From Oscillospiraceae bacterium (GTDB taxonomy: Bacteria; Bacillota; Clostridia; Oscillospirales; Ruminococcaceae), in the NCBI GenBank assembly GCA_017461245.1, contig JAFTYW010000002.1, forward strand, positions 1 to 57,693: 57,693 bases of DNA, given 5' to 3'. This document shows, piece after piece, positions 1-9,638 of the stretch. The notes beneath the pieces are model-generated. The model made no database searches. It saw only the letters and a list, made by a program, of their open reading frames with translations, and had not been told where the DNA came from. Positions within the stretch are counted from its first letter, which is position 1. Each line of letters begins with the position of its first letter. Position numbers and translations under genes: made by a program.

Positions 1-1211
<1,211 letters not shown>

Positions 1212-1215
1212 CTAC

Positions 1216-1244
1216 ATTATATAACACCCAAAGGTTGTTGTCAA
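1216..1244 (-). promoter_or_regulatory. Sigma-A promoter of the collagen-like gene
   Basis: On the minus strand TTGACA (1239-1244) and TATAAT (1216-1221) are separated by exactly 17 bases, a consensus match at both hexamers, 32 bases before the GTG start codon. Confidence 0.85.
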
Positions 1245-1261
1245 TAACTACGGTAAGGTGT

Positions 1262-1290
1262 TTTACATAACAATTTTTTGTTGTTAATAT
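1262..1290 (+). promoter_or_regulatory. Promoter with inverted repeat, likely autoregulated XRE promoter
   Basis: TTTACA (1262-1267), 17 bases, TAATAT (1285-1290). An inverted repeat TAACAA (1268-1273) / TTGTTA (1281-1286) fills the spacer and touches the -10 box, a position suited to a repressor operator. Binding by the downstream XRE protein is inference. Confidence 0.6.
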
Positions 1291-1307
1291 TATCTTAGGT
1301 GATAAAA

Positions 1308-1622
1308 ATGGTGAAAAATCTCAAGAAGTTGAGAACTCAAAAAGGCATCAGTCAGCAAAAGCTTGCAAGCGAAATCGGACTGACACAGCAGTCTGTGAAC
1401 AAATACGAAAACCACAATATTGAGCCCGATATTGCAACCCTTATTGCATTAGCTGATTATTTTGACACCTCGGTGGATTATTTGATAGGTAGGGTAGATG
1501 AGGAAGGTAACAACCTCAGTGTGTCAGAAGGTGAAAGGTTGATAAGCCAGTATAAAAAACTTGATTCAAAAGAGCAGCTATGCGTTAAAACCGTTATCGA
1601 AACCTTTAATAGCTTAAAATAG
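1308..1622 (+). CDS. XRE-family transcriptional regulator
   Basis: A 104-aa protein. The N-terminal 60 residues are a classic Cro/C1 helix-turn-helix (LRTQKGISQQKLASEIG, then LTQQSVNKYENHNIEPD and TLIALADYFDTSVDYLIGR); the rest is a short helical tail. The ATG at 1308 is preferred to the in-frame GTG at 1299 because the SD-like GGTGAT lies at 1299-1304. It is divergent from the collagen-like gene and has an inverted repeat in its own promoter, so it may control both. It is followed at once by a terminator and is monocistronic. DNA binding is secure at family level; the target is inference. Confidence 0.85.
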   Translation: MVKNLKKLRTQKGISQQKLASEIGLTQQSVNKYENHNIEPDIATLIALADYFDTSVDYLIGRVDEEGNNLSVSEGERLISQYKKLDSKEQLCVKTVIETFNSLK

Positions 1623-1648
1623 CAGGTCTTTGCGACCTGCTGTTTTTT
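1621..1648 (+). terminator. Rho-independent terminator after the XRE gene
   Basis: Stem AGCAGGTC / GACCTGCT with a short loop, followed by GTTTTTTT; it starts at the stop codon. Confidence 0.9.
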
Positions 1649-1696
1649 TGTGCAATATCAACTATTTTAGCACCGAGCATTAAGCAGGTTTGATAA

Positions 1697-1725
1697 TTGA
1701 CTTAAATCCACTTTTTTAGTAAAAT
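1697..1725 (+). promoter_or_regulatory. Promoter of the dockerin protein gene
   Basis: TTGACT (1697-1702), 17-base spacer, TAAAAT (1720-1725), 64 bases before the start codon. Confidence 0.6.
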
Positions 1726-1788
1726 TATAGTGTATATTGGCGTATTATTTTCAAACACAGGAGCACTTTCTTAAAAAGGAGAAAAGTG

Positions 1789-4700
1789 ATGAAAAAAAGA
1801 GTTCTATCCTTGATAATGTCTGCGGTTTTGCTTTGCGCGAGCCTGCTGCCGCTTGCCCCAAAGGCAAAGGCGGTAGATATTAAAAGTAATCACACCCTCG
1901 GAGTAAATATGTGGGGTTTTAACGCCTGGGCGGATTATTACACGACGGACGGGGTAAACACTGCCGCAGACAAATTAAGAGAGATAGAGGATGTTCTGGC
2001 GGCAGGCTATATGAACCAGATAATGCTCTATTATGACGAAAACTTTGAGTCGGTGCTGGCGCTCTGCAAGAAGTATGATGTTGACATCTGGCTCAGCCCA
2101 GGGGTATTTAGGTCAAAGCGGCAGACCATCGAAACATATATGGCAAACATAACAGAGCGCGTTGATAAGATCATTGCCGCGGGAATGTTTGATGACTTTC
2201 TCGGCTTTATCTGGGATGAGCCTTTCTTAAACGGCATAACCAACGAGGATTTCTACACAATGACAAAGACCCTTTTTGAAAAATGGGGCAAGCGCAATTA
2301 TCCTGTTTTTGCTACATCCAGTTTTATGGGCACCGCGGGCAAAGAGCAGATAAAGACCGAATGTATGGAATATGTCACCGACATCAGCTGGGATAACTAC
2401 AGCTATGACGTGCGCGAAGAAGCAAAAACTAACGCCGCGCAGAACAATCGGCTTAAAGAGCTCTCTGCGTCTTATGGAGTTGAGTTTAAAACAGCCGAGG
2501 ATTATTATCGCTATATTCATAATCAACTGCTGAGCAAATTTGACCACGATGTTTATGTCTGGTTTCATCCTAACGCTTGGCTGACCTATACCTATGCCGG
2601 CTTCAGAGCCGACGAGGATTACTGCCTTGGACATCTTGAGTTCTTTTTAGACCTGCTTGATGAGCAGGAGTATCTGGGCGGCATCACCCTTTACAGCTAC
2701 GCTTCGTGGAGCTGGCCGGGAATAGAGCAGTATCTCGAGGTCCCCAATCTGCAGACAGGGAAACAGCTCCTTTATCCCGATGTTGCAAAGTGGTCGAGCT
2801 ACTCTAAAGCCGTAAAGGATATGGTAAAGGATTTTAGAGGCAGAAAGCTGACCGCATTAAAGAATTGCCCCTTCGGCAACCTTAATGTAACCGAGAGAAC
2901 GGGGTATTCAATTTCTATTCAGTATAGAAGTGGGTATGAATACTCTATTGACGGCGGGCCCTTTAAGATAGTGTCTAGGTTTGACTCACTTACTCCTAAT
3001 ACAAAGTACACCATAACTGTAAAGCGCACCTCAGACGGCGAAACAAAGAGCTTTGACGTCTGGACAACACCTGCAAATCCCTATGGAACGGGGTATAGCG
3101 ACACCGCGAGCTATATACTCAAAATGCCGAGCAATATCGGTTATTACTCGAACACATACGGCTGGGTAAGCACCAATATTTCGCGTAACGAGGACGATAC
3201 CGACTTTCTAAGAAACAGCGAGGGTGCCTATACATACAACGGCTATCTGCATATGAGAACCATCGACGGCGAGAGGTTCTTAGAGATTTATAACAACGGC
3301 GCGGGCGAAGGTAATTCAACTGTTTACCTCAACTTTGGAGATGCCAACAGATCAAGCAATTACAAAGGCTTCCCCAAGGGAGTTAAGACGAGCAATCTAA
3401 AGGCATTTGCCTTTAGAGTCAAGACAAGCGGCGGAAGCGAGGACCAAATTTCCGCCATAGATTTCCGTGTTAACAGCAAGAGAAATGGTCAGACACAGGA
3501 TAATCCAATTCTCTATCTGGATAAAGAGACCTGCGAGTATAGTCAGCTTGAGTATAAGGGAGGAATTATACTCGATAAAAACATAGACGGCTGGATCATT
3601 GTTCCGTTTGATTCGTATACCGATTTTGACGGTGATGAGACAACCACCAATCTTGAATGGCTTGAAAACAACCTCACAAACATACAGATATGGCAGCACG
3701 ATGACAAGGCCTGTGACCACGGTGTAGACGAGAGTAGCTGGGAAAACAGAAAATGGTATGTCGGTGATATGCTTGTTATTGAGGATGCAAACTCTTTCCG
3801 TGCAGGTCGCATCAGAGAAAACCAGCAGCCTTTAAGCATCTCGATAGCCAGAAACCCAAGTAAAATGCAGTATTATATCGGTGAAGAGTTTGACTCGAGT
3901 GGGATGGAGCTTGCTGTTCATTATGAGGGCGGCTTTGTCTTTAGTGTAACAAGCGGCTGGAACGCAGGATATAATTTTGACAGCATTGGAAAAAGAGGCG
4001 TTTACATCAGTTATGCGGGGAAAGGCTTAATGCTTGTGGTTGACGTTGTCGAAAGACCGACCGAAAGGATTGAGATCACGACCCTGCCGTCAAAGCTCAC
4101 ATACATAGAGGGTGAGCAGTTTGACAAAACGGGAATTGTCGTAACCGCCTATGACGATCTTGGAGCGGGTAAGGTCGTAACAAAATATACTATAAGCGGA
4201 TACGATTCCACACCAGGCGTAAAAACAATAACTGTTTCTTATAATGATAAAACTGCAACCTTCAATGTGACAGTTGCAGAGAAAAGCCTTGAATCCATCT
4301 CGGTAACAACAAAGCCCAGTAAGCTCGTTTATACAGAGGGCGAAGAGTTTGACAAAACGGGAATGGTCGTAACTGCTTACTATAACAACAACACCAGCGA
4401 GGTTGTAACATATTACACTGTGAGCGGCTACTCTTCCATAGCCGGCACAAAAGCAATAACCATAACCTACGGCGGTAAGAGCGCGACTTTTAGTGTTACA
4501 GTCAATGCAAAGCCTGCAGAGCCCGAAGCCGTACCCACACCAACTCCTACACCCGAGCCAGAACCCGAGCCCGAGCCTAAGCCGGAACCCGAGCCAGAGC
4601 CCGAGCCAGAGCCTGAGCCGGAACCCGAGCCAGAGCCAGAACCCGCTCCTATTCCCGAGCCTACACCTGTGCCCACGGTAATATATGGCGATGCCAATCT

Positions 4701-4875
4701 TGACGGTAAGATAACCATAACAGATATGCTGTCCGTCAAGGCTCATCTATTGCAAAAGAGTAGCTTGTTGGCAGATGCGGCAAAGGCAGCAGATACAAAC
4801 AGCGACGGAAAAATAACTATAACCGATTTTATTCAGATAAAGGCACATTTGCTTGGTAAAAGTAATTTAATGTAG
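1789..4875 (+). CDS. Secreted multidomain protein: glycosidase-like barrel, three Ig-like (Big_3) domains, type I dockerin
   Basis: A 1028-aa protein with SD AAGGAG at 1776-1781; ATG 1789 is better spaced than GTG 1786. A signal peptide ([22 protein letters not shown], about residues 1-29) precedes a roughly 290-residue TIM-barrel-like region with LGFIWDEPF; Glu near residue 144 is a candidate acid/base. A fibronectin-like stretch and a beta-rich region follow. Then come three Big_3-type Ig repeats, each with the pattern PSKL.Y.EGE.FDKTG, an (EP)n linker at about 4541-4670, and a dockerin with two calcium-binding repeats ([13 protein letters not shown] and [12 protein letters not shown]). The dockerin implies docking to a cohesin scaffold, but no cohesin gene is in the window. 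A shorter relative of the barrel lies at 15502-16734. The polysaccharide substrate is unknown. Confidence 0.85.
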   Translation: MKKRVLSLIMSAVLLCASLLPLAPKAKAVDIKSNHTLGVNMWGFNAWADYYTTDGVNTAADKLREIEDVLAAGYMNQIMLYYDENFESVLALCKKYDVDIWLSPGVFRSKRQTIETYMANITERVDKIIAAGMFDDFLGFIWDEPFLNGITNEDFYTMTKTLFEKWGKRNYPVFATSSFMGTAGKEQIKTECMEYVTDISWDNYSYDVREEAKTNAAQNNRLKELSASYGVEFKTAEDYYRYIHNQLLSKFDHDVYVWFHPNAWLTYTYAGFRADEDYCLGHLEFFLDLLDEQEYLGGITLYSYASWSWPGIEQYLEVPNLQTGKQLLYPDVAKWSSYSKAVKDMVKDFRGRKLTALKNCPFGNLNVTERTGYSISIQYRSGYEYSIDGGPFKIVSRFDSLTPNTKYTITVKRTSDGETKSFDVWTTPANPYGTGYSDTASYILKMPSNIGYYSNTYGWVSTNISRNEDDTDFLRNSEGAYTYNGYLHMRTIDGERFLEIYNNGAGEGNSTVYLNFGDANRSSNYKGFPKGVKTSNLKAFAFRVKTSGGSEDQISAIDFRVNSKRNGQTQDNPILYLDKETCEYSQLEYKGGIILDKNIDGWIIVPFDSYTDFDGDETTTNLEWLENNLTNIQIWQHDDKACDHGVDESSWENRKWYVGDMLVIEDANSFRAGRIRENQQPLSISIARNPSKMQYYIGEEFDSSGMELAVHYEGGFVFSVTSGWNAGYNFDSIGKRGVYISYAGKGLMLVVDVVERPTERIEITTLPSKLTYIEGEQFDKTGIVVTAYDDLGAGKVVTKYTISGYDSTPGVKTITVSYNDKTATFNVTVAEKSLESISVTTKPSKLVYTEGEEFDKTGMVVTAYYNNNTSEVVTYYTVSGYSSIAGTKAITITYGGKSATFSVTVNAKPAEPEAVPTPTPTPEPEPEPEPKPEPEPEPEPEPEPEPEPEPEPAPIPEPTPVPTVIYGDANLDGKITITDMLSVKAHLLQKSSLLADAAKAADTNSDGKITITDFIQIKAHLLGKSNLM

Positions 4876-4937
4876 CTTTGGCTATCCACAGAAAAAAGCA
4901 AGGCTTATGACTGTTTCTTATAAGGATGTCTTTTAGG

Positions 4938-5125
4938 CCCCCTCTGACGAGGGGGCTGTCATTTTTGAAAAAATGACTGGGGGAGAGAGGGTAAAAATCT
5001 CTCCCTCCGTCAAAATCTGCGATTTTGCCATTTCTCGCTGTGGCTCGGTCACGCCGCGGCTCTGACAGTCCACAGGACTGTCATTCACTCCCGCGTCGCG
5101 CTTCGCTACCCTCGTCAGAGGGAGG
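4938..5125. mobile_element. Gene-less repeat element with CCTCCCTCTGACGAGGG-type ends
   Basis: Both ends carry the motif CCYCCCTCTGACGAGGG in inverted orientation (4938-4955 and 5109-5125). Read on the minus strand, its two parts match the left end (7329-7459) and right end (about 7806-7852) of the DUF559-bearing unit, with the coding part absent. It therefore looks like an internally deleted, MITE-like copy. Confidence 0.7.
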
Positions 5126-5135
5126 CAGATGAAAA

Positions 5136-5160
5136 GGCCAGATTCAATATGAATCTGGCC
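5136..5160 (+). terminator. Hairpin of the CAGATTCA/TGAATCTG type
   Basis: GGCCAGATTCA, loop ATA, TGAATCTGGCC, then TTTAAA. A near-copy of this stem serves as terminator at 20699-20733. The T-run here is short, so terminator activity is uncertain. Confidence 0.5.
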
Positions 5161-5253
5161 TTTAAATATTCTTATAAGAAATGTTCTTAGGCCTTGCTCT
5201 TTTTTACGTTCTTTGTTGTGCCGAAAAATACAAATTTTATAATTAAATATACA

Positions 5254-5282
5254 TTGAATTGTGTGACGACAAACTGTAAAAT
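5254..5282 (+). promoter_or_regulatory. Promoter of the GH30 gene
   Basis: TTGAAT (5254-5259), 17 bases, TAAAAT (5277-5282), 32 bases before the start codon. Confidence 0.6.
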
Positions 5283-5314
5283 GATAAAAAATACAAAAAA
5301 CTTGGCGGTGCATT

Positions 5315-6679
5315 ATGAAGATCAAAGCGTATGTTACAGACCAAAACGGCAAAAGGCTTGAGAAGATTTCGGAAAGCCAAATGCAGTATAAGAACACCGA
5401 TATTATAGAGGAGCAAAATCACCCCGGCGACGTCGAGGCGTTTTTAGTTAATATTCACCCCGATGTTGAGGCGCAGAGCGTCGGAGGCATAGGCGGCGCC
5501 TTTACCGACACCTCGGCGGCGGTCTGGCAGGGTATGCCCGAGGATAAAAAAGAGGAATTTGTAAAGGCTTATTTTGACCGTGAGAGCGGCATAGGCTATA
5601 CGCTCGGCAGGCTCTCTATTGCAAGCTGCGACTTTTCGACTGAGGACTACACCTATGTTACGGAGGGTGACACTACTCTCGAGAGCTTTGACATTTCGCA
5701 CGATAAAAAGGCGGTCTTCCCGCTTATTAAAGCGGCGCAAAAGTATGCCGATCTTACTCTTTTTGCTTCCCCTTGGTCGCCGCCTACTTATATGAAAACT
5801 AACTTAAGCCGCATAGGCGGTCATCTTAAACGCGACTGCTACGCGCTCTGGGCAAAATACTTTAAAAAGTACATCGAAGCCTGTAAAGAGAACGGCATTG
5901 ATATATGGGGCGTAACCATACAGAACGAGCCGCGCCACCATCAGATCTGGGAGTCCTGCCTCTACACCCCCGAGGAAGAAGCTGAGTTTCTCGGTTACCT
6001 CGGAAAAGAGCTTAAGGGCAGCGGCGTTAAGATCCTATGCTATGACCACTGCAGAGAGAGGGTCTACGAGCGCGCCAAGTTTATTTACGAGAGTGAGAAC
6101 GGCAAGTATTGCGACGGAATAGCAAATCACTGGTATTCGGGCGACCATTTCGGCGAGCTTAAGGCGCACTTTGCAAAGTACCCCGACAAGATAAGCGTTG
6201 CCAGCGAGGGCTGCTGCGCTATTACAGGCTCGGGAATAAAGGCAGAGGTCGACCTGCCGCACGCCGAAGCGTACGCTCACGATATCATCGGCTGCTTTAA
6301 TAACGGACTCACCCATTATTGCGATTGGAACATTCTCCTAAACGAGCAGAACGGCCCTTATCATAACCGAGAGGGCAGAGGCTGCAGCGCAGAAGCGCCC
6401 GTTTACTATGACAGAGAGAGCGGCGAGCTTATCTATAGGCTTTCATATTATTACATAGGTCACATCAGCAAGTTTGTAAATAAGGGAGCAAAGGTTATCT
6501 CGTCAAGCTCGTATAGTACCGACCTTGAAAGCGTCGCTTTCAAAAACACCGACGGCAGTATTGTTACCGTTCTTTTAAATAGAACCGACAAGCCGATAGA
6601 TGCGATAATCAGAATAGACGGCGAAATTCAGAGCTTCACCCTCTCACCCCACTCGATTCTGACCGCCGTTATAGAATAA
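5315..6679 (+). CDS. Glycoside hydrolase family 30 (glucosylceramidase-like)
   Basis: A 454-aa protein without a signal peptide, so probably cytoplasmic. The order is a short N-terminal beta segment, a TIM barrel and a C-terminal beta-sandwich, as in GH30. Family marks: GIGGAFTDTSA near residues 58-68, SPWSPP near 152-157, TIQNEP with acid/base Glu at about 205, and ASEG with nucleophile Glu at about 298. GH30 enzymes are retaining hydrolases acting on beta-glucosyl, beta-xylosyl or beta-fucosyl linkages; the substrate here cannot be read from sequence. Start ATG 5315 has a GGCGGTG ribosome site. It is monocistronic, with its own promoter and a strong terminator. Confidence 0.9.
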   Translation: MKIKAYVTDQNGKRLEKISESQMQYKNTDIIEEQNHPGDVEAFLVNIHPDVEAQSVGGIGGAFTDTSAAVWQGMPEDKKEEFVKAYFDRESGIGYTLGRLSIASCDFSTEDYTYVTEGDTTLESFDISHDKKAVFPLIKAAQKYADLTLFASPWSPPTYMKTNLSRIGGHLKRDCYALWAKYFKKYIEACKENGIDIWGVTIQNEPRHHQIWESCLYTPEEEAEFLGYLGKELKGSGVKILCYDHCRERVYERAKFIYESENGKYCDGIANHWYSGDHFGELKAHFAKYPDKISVASEGCCAITGSGIKAEVDLPHAEAYAHDIIGCFNNGLTHYCDWNILLNEQNGPYHNREGRGCSAEAPVYYDRESGELIYRLSYYYIGHISKFVNKGAKVISSSSYSTDLESVAFKNTDGSIVTVLLNRTDKPIDAIIRIDGEIQSFTLSPHSILTAVIE

Positions 6680-6684
6680 AAAAT

Positions 6685-6720
6685 AAGCTCGGGTTTGGAA
6701 TAAACCCGAGCTTTTATTTT
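6685..6720. terminator. Bidirectional terminator between convergent genes
   Basis: Perfect 12-bp stem AAGCTCGGGTTT / AAACCCGAGCTT with a 5-base loop and T-rich flanks on both strands. Confidence 0.9.
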
Positions 6721-6905
6721 TAATATTCTAATTCTTCATAGTGGGCAAGCTGCCTTTGCTTTAGCGCTTCAAGTTCAGAATTGCTTAAAGAAACCGTTAT
6801 ACATTCGGCGCACCCACCAAGGCTGTCTATAGAAATACTATCGAGTATGCATTTGCCCTTTGATTGATAAATGCAATATGTATTTTCACAATTCATTTGT
6901 ATCAC
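6720..6905 (-). CDS. Small Cys-rich protein of unknown function
   Basis: A 61-aa protein with five cysteines, four of them in pairs or spacings suited to metal binding (CENTYC, KGKC, GGCAEC). Short proteins of this look (NCENTYCIYQSKGKCIL) are common in Clostridia but have no function that I know. Its start overlaps the end of the upstream RHH-like gene by 20 bases, so the two are probably translationally coupled. The second Met (MNCENTYC) is an alternative start. The overlapping RHH plus small-protein layout is formally like a toxin-antitoxin pair, but nothing here resembles a known toxin. Confidence 0.6.
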   Translation of the reverse strand: MIQMNCENTYCIYQSKGKCILDSISIDSLGGCAECITVSLSNSELEALKQRQLAHYEELEY

Positions 6906-7068
6906 CGTCTTGGTTTTCTAAAGCGTATTTACAGCATTGAAGCACTAAAAGATTAAATGAAATGTTATTTTCGGTTGCAAGCTGATTTAATTTTTCAAAC
7001 AAAGGTTCAGTAAAACGAATAGTACGAGAAACATTTGCATTTTTATACTCGTTTTCTATTTTAAACAT
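6886..7068 (-). CDS. Small ribbon-helix-helix-like protein
   Basis: A 60-aa protein. VSRTIRFTEPLFEKLNQLATENNISFNLLVLQCCKYALEN fits the Arc/CopG-type ribbon-helix-helix plan: one beta strand followed by two helices. It heads a two-gene unit with the overlapping Cys-rich ORF downstream. DNA binding and autoregulation are inference from the fold. Confidence 0.6.
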   Translation of the reverse strand: MFKIENEYKNANVSRTIRFTEPLFEKLNQLATENNISFNLLVLQCCKYALENQDGDTNEL

Positions 7069-7183
7069 AAGTAAATCACCTATGTTTATACTATAACCTT
7101 AAATGAGTTTTTTATATAACCAAAAACGGTGCTTTTTTGATATCAAAACAGGTGTATATATAGCAAAACAAATATATGATAAT

Positions 7184-7264
7184 TGTAGGGACAGGCCTCC
7201 CGGACTGTCCGTTTGTATGTTCGGCTAACGCCATCGGACAGTTCGTCTGACACCTGTTCCTACA
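7184..7264. repeat. REP/BIME-like paired hairpins (GTAGGG feet)
   Basis: The left arm at 7184-7211 starts TGTAGGGACAGG and holds a GGACAG..CTGTCC stem. The inverted right arm at 7235-7264 ends CCTGTTCCTACA. This arm pair is the closest intergenic relative of the pair inside the two RAYT genes. With the next element it fills most of the gap 7069-7459. Confidence 0.8.
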
Positions 7265-7328
7265 AAATGAAATTATAATATTGTAAATGCATAGAGGAAA
7301 ATCAAGACGAGGACGAAAAATAAAATCG

Positions 7329-7852
7329 CCTCCCTCTGACGAGGGTAGCGCAGCGCCGAACGGTAGTGAATGACAGTCCTGCGGACTGTCAGAGCCGTGA
7401 GGTGACCGAGCCGCAGCGAGAAGTGGATTTTTGCGAAGCAAAAAGACGGAGGGAGAGAAATGAAAAACTATAACAAAAATAACATTCCCCTTGCCAAAAC
7501 CTTGCGAAAAAATATGACTCCTTGGGAACGAAAGTTATGGTATGAGTTTTTGCGACTATACCACGTAAGATTTCAACGACAAAAAGCCATAGGAAATTAT
7601 ATAGTTGATTTTTACTGCGCAAAAGCAAGACTTGTAATTGAACTTGACGGTGGCGGGCATTATACAGATGAACAAATCGAAAGGGATGTAATAAGAACAA
7701 GAGAGTTGGAGGGAATGAAGCTAAGTATAATCTGAGTTTGTAATCTTGATATAGATAATAATTTTAAAGGTGTATGCGAGCATATAGATTTAGTTGTTAA
7801 AAATTCTCTCCCTCAGTCAGCTTCGCTGACAGCTCCCTCGTCAGAGGTAGCC
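7329..7852. mobile_element. DUF559 gene flanked by inverted terminal repeats
   Basis: The left end CCTCCCTCTGACGAGGG (7329-7345) is answered by an inverted right end CCCTCGTCAGAGG (7835-7847). Between them lie hairpin-rich end sequence (7346-7459), the DUF559 reading frame, and a right end whose hairpin CAGTCAGCTTCGCTGACAG is partly coding. The left end supplies the ribosome site (GGAGGGAGAG) just before the ATG. The right end supplies the last codons and the stop. Gene-less relatives are at 4938-5125 and, as fragments, at about 20960-21050 and 21428-21448. Confidence 0.65.
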
Positions 7853-7861
7853 GGAAAATAG
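7460..7861 (+). pseudogene. DUF559/endonuclease-like protein with in-frame stop
   Basis: Start ATG 7460 follows GGAGGGAGAG. The frame reads LAKTLRKNMTPWERKLWYEFLR..FQRQKAIGNYIVDFYC..LVIELDGGGHY, a DUF559 (Vsr-like, PD-(D/E)XK-type) domain with the usual DFYC and ELDGGGH active-site region. A TGA at 7733-7735 stands where relatives usually have Arg in a VIRFSNLD-type motif. Downstream the same frame continues as VCNLDIDNNFKGVCEHIDLVVKNS and then reads into the repeat end to a TAG at 7859-7861. Total length would be 133 codons, the family's normal size. So this is a full-length gene with one nonsense change; the 91-aa product would lack the last strand and helix. Confidence 0.75.
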
Positions 7862-7866
7862 GTGTA

Positions 7867-7897
7867 AAAAGAGCAAGGCATAAAGCCTTGCTCTTTT
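7867..7897. terminator. Terminator, GAGCAAGGC family
   Basis: AAAAGAGCAAGGC, short loop, GCCTTGCTCTTTT. It ends the minus-strand EamA operon and can also work on the plus strand. Confidence 0.85.
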
Positions 7898-8759
7898 ATT
7901 TATTATCCTTAATGAGCAGTACTGTTGCGGCAATCATAATTGCAAGACCGACAACAAACTGCACGGTTATGTTTTCGCCGAGCGCAAGCACGCCAAATGC
8001 CGCACCCAAAAAGGGTGATATAGAATAAAACGCGCTGGTTTTTGCGGCTCCAAGCTTCTTTTGAGCCTTGATATAAAAGTTGATGCTAAGCCCGTAAGAA
8101 ACAAAGCCCAAAAGCAAAATCAAAGGGATAAATGCGACAGGCGGAAAGCTCTCACCCGCCACAAGCGCAACCATAAGACTACCAAGTCCAGAGAAGATGC
8201 CTTTAATGGTGGTGATCTGCACCGAGGATTTTGAGCTGAGGCGGCGGGTGCAGTTGTTCTCTAAGCCCCAGCAGCACGCCGCGGCAAGCACTAAAAGCGA
8301 GCCCCAGTTCAGCTCAAGGCTTTGCGTTCCCTCTAGACTTAAGGTGACGCTCGCAAGCGTTACAAAAACGATTGCCAGCACAAGCCGTTTTGACAGAGCT
8401 TCCTTAAAGATAAAAAATGCAATAAGCGTGGTTGCAACTATCTCAAAGTTGTTAAGCAGCGAGGCGTTTGCCGAGCTTGTGTATCTTAAGCCGAGCATCA
8501 GGAGTATGGGCGCCGCGATGTCAAGAACTATCATACCGATGATGTAGGGCAGCTCCGCCCGAGTTAGCGGCGGCGCGCTTTTCCTCTCGCCACCCAAAAG
8601 TCCGCAGACAAAAAGACCTATTCCCGCCCCAAGATACAAAAACGCCGCCATCATAGTAGGCCCTGCCGACTCAAGCAGCAGCTTGCTTAAGGGAATATTT
8701 ATCGCATAAAGCGCCGCCGCGAGCAGAGCAAGCGCGGTGGCAATATTTTTGTTTTTCAT
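7896..8759 (-). CDS. EamA/DMT-family transporter (last gene of operon)
   Basis: A 287-aa, strongly hydrophobic protein with about ten predicted membrane helices in two five-helix halves, typical of the EamA (drug/metabolite transporter) family. It has the N-terminal pattern ALALLAAALYAINIPLSKLLL and a second-half GFVSYGLSINFYIKAQKKLGAAKTSAFYSISPFLGAAFG. It lies 12 bases after a second EamA gene, and both follow a histidine phosphatase gene in one minus-strand operon. Substrate unknown; members export amino acids, nucleosides or other metabolites. The pair could act as two separate carriers. Confidence 0.85.
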   Translation of the reverse strand: MKNKNIATALALLAAALYAINIPLSKLLLESAGPTMMAAFLYLGAGIGLFVCGLLGGERKSAPPLTRAELPYIIGMIVLDIAAPILLMLGLRYTSSANASLLNNFEIVATTLIAFFIFKEALSKRLVLAIVFVTLASVTLSLEGTQSLELNWGSLLVLAAACCWGLENNCTRRLSSKSSVQITTIKGIFSGLGSLMVALVAGESFPPVAFIPLILLLGFVSYGLSINFYIKAQKKLGAAKTSAFYSISPFLGAAFGVLALGENITVQFVVGLAIMIAATVLLIKDNK

Positions 8760-8771
8760 TTCTGCTTCTCC

Positions 8772-9638
8772 CTATACATTTAAAAAGACAAGCGCTACTG
8801 CGCCAACTGCAAGGCCTGCCCATTCGAGTTTTCCAAGCCTTTCTTTGTAGACAAGAACCGAAAACAGAGTGGTTAAAATCATACCGCCGACTGCAATAAC
8901 AGGGAAAATAACGCTCTCAGACAGGGCCGTGGAGAGCATAAGGATTATAAAATTGTTTAAAAGCGCGCTGCTTATTCCGCTTACAACGGGCAGAACAAGC
9001 GAGCTTTTTGAAAGCATTTTAAAATCAGGCTTTTTGTCCTTCAGATACTTTGCAAGACAGAAGATGGTCGCAAAGCCAATACCGAAAAACATAAGGGTGC
9101 TGCCGTATTTTGTATCAAAAGCTGCCTGCTGGTATTTTTGAATAATGGAGCAGCCTGCGTTTCCGACAAGCAGAAGCAGAGCAAAAACAACCCATTTTAC
9201 CGAGGTTTTAACTGCGTGATTGCGGTCAGGCTTAAAGCAAAGATAAAGCGCAATTACAATCAGCACAAGACCGATTACAACCGTTACTGTAAGCGGCGTT
9301 TTCCAAAATATAAAACCCCAGATTGAAACAGCAATGAGCGAGAGCTGTTTTATAAAAGAGGTTAGTGAAGCCGAGCCGTACTCAAGTGCCTTGAACAGAC
9401 CAATCAGCGCCATTGCGTAAAAAATGCCGTAGGTGGCTGAGTAAAGGATCACCCTTATATCAAAGCTGCCGTCAAGGGCAAAAAATACACCCCAAGTGAC
9501 AAAGGCACTTATCGAAACCAGCAGATTGTAAAACGACGAGGTGTTCTCTGCGCCCCAATTGCGCCTTTTGAAAGCCATATTTACAACACTCATAGCCGCA
9601 GACAAAAGAGCAGCACCGATTAAATATATGTAGTCCAT
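8772..9638 (-). CDS. EamA/DMT-family transporter
   Basis: A 288-aa protein with about ten membrane helices and an EamA-like duplicated layout. The first half is YGIFYAMALIGLFKALEYGSASLTSFIKQLSLIAVSIWG and the second ends with ILTTLFSVLVYKERLGKLEWAGLAVGAVALVFL, the family's closing motif. The start codon abuts the phosphatase stop without a gap, so translation is likely coupled. It is only distantly similar to the neighbouring EamA protein. Substrate unknown. Confidence 0.85.
   Translation of the reverse strand: MDYIYLIGAALLSAAMSVVNMAFKRRNWGAENTSSFYNLLVSISAFVTWGVFFALDGSFDIRVILYSATYGIFYAMALIGLFKALEYGSASLTSFIKQLSLIAVSIWGFIFWKTPLTVTVVIGLVLIVIALYLCFKPDRNHAVKTSVKWVVFALLLLVGNAGCSIIQKYQQAAFDTKYGSTLMFFGIGFATIFCLAKYLKDKKPDFKMLSKSSLVLPVVSGISSALLNNFIILMLSTALSESVIFPVIAVGGMILTTLFSVLVYKERLGKLEWAGLAVGAVALVFLNV

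Larger units (their letters stand above)
4892..5205. repeat. Long imperfect inverted repeat split by an inserted element
   Basis: The left arm (4892-4939) and right arm (5157-5205) are imperfect reverse complements over about 48 bases, sharing AGCAAGGC, TTTCTTATAAG and AGGCC blocks. Together they resemble a terminator of the GAGCAAGGC family whose loop has been filled by the element at 4938-5125 and the hairpin at 5136-5160. This 438-base gap (4876-5314) contains no gene that I can support. Confidence 0.6.

Noticed and set aside
4090-4746. Minus-strand ORF with GL/GFRLRLW repeats
   Set aside because: It is the mirror of the (EP)n linker and Ig repeats of the dockerin protein.
6720-7068. Toxin-antitoxin system
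   Set aside because: The overlap and the RHH-like protein fit formally, but the Cys-rich partner resembles no known toxin, so I left it as two small unknown genes.
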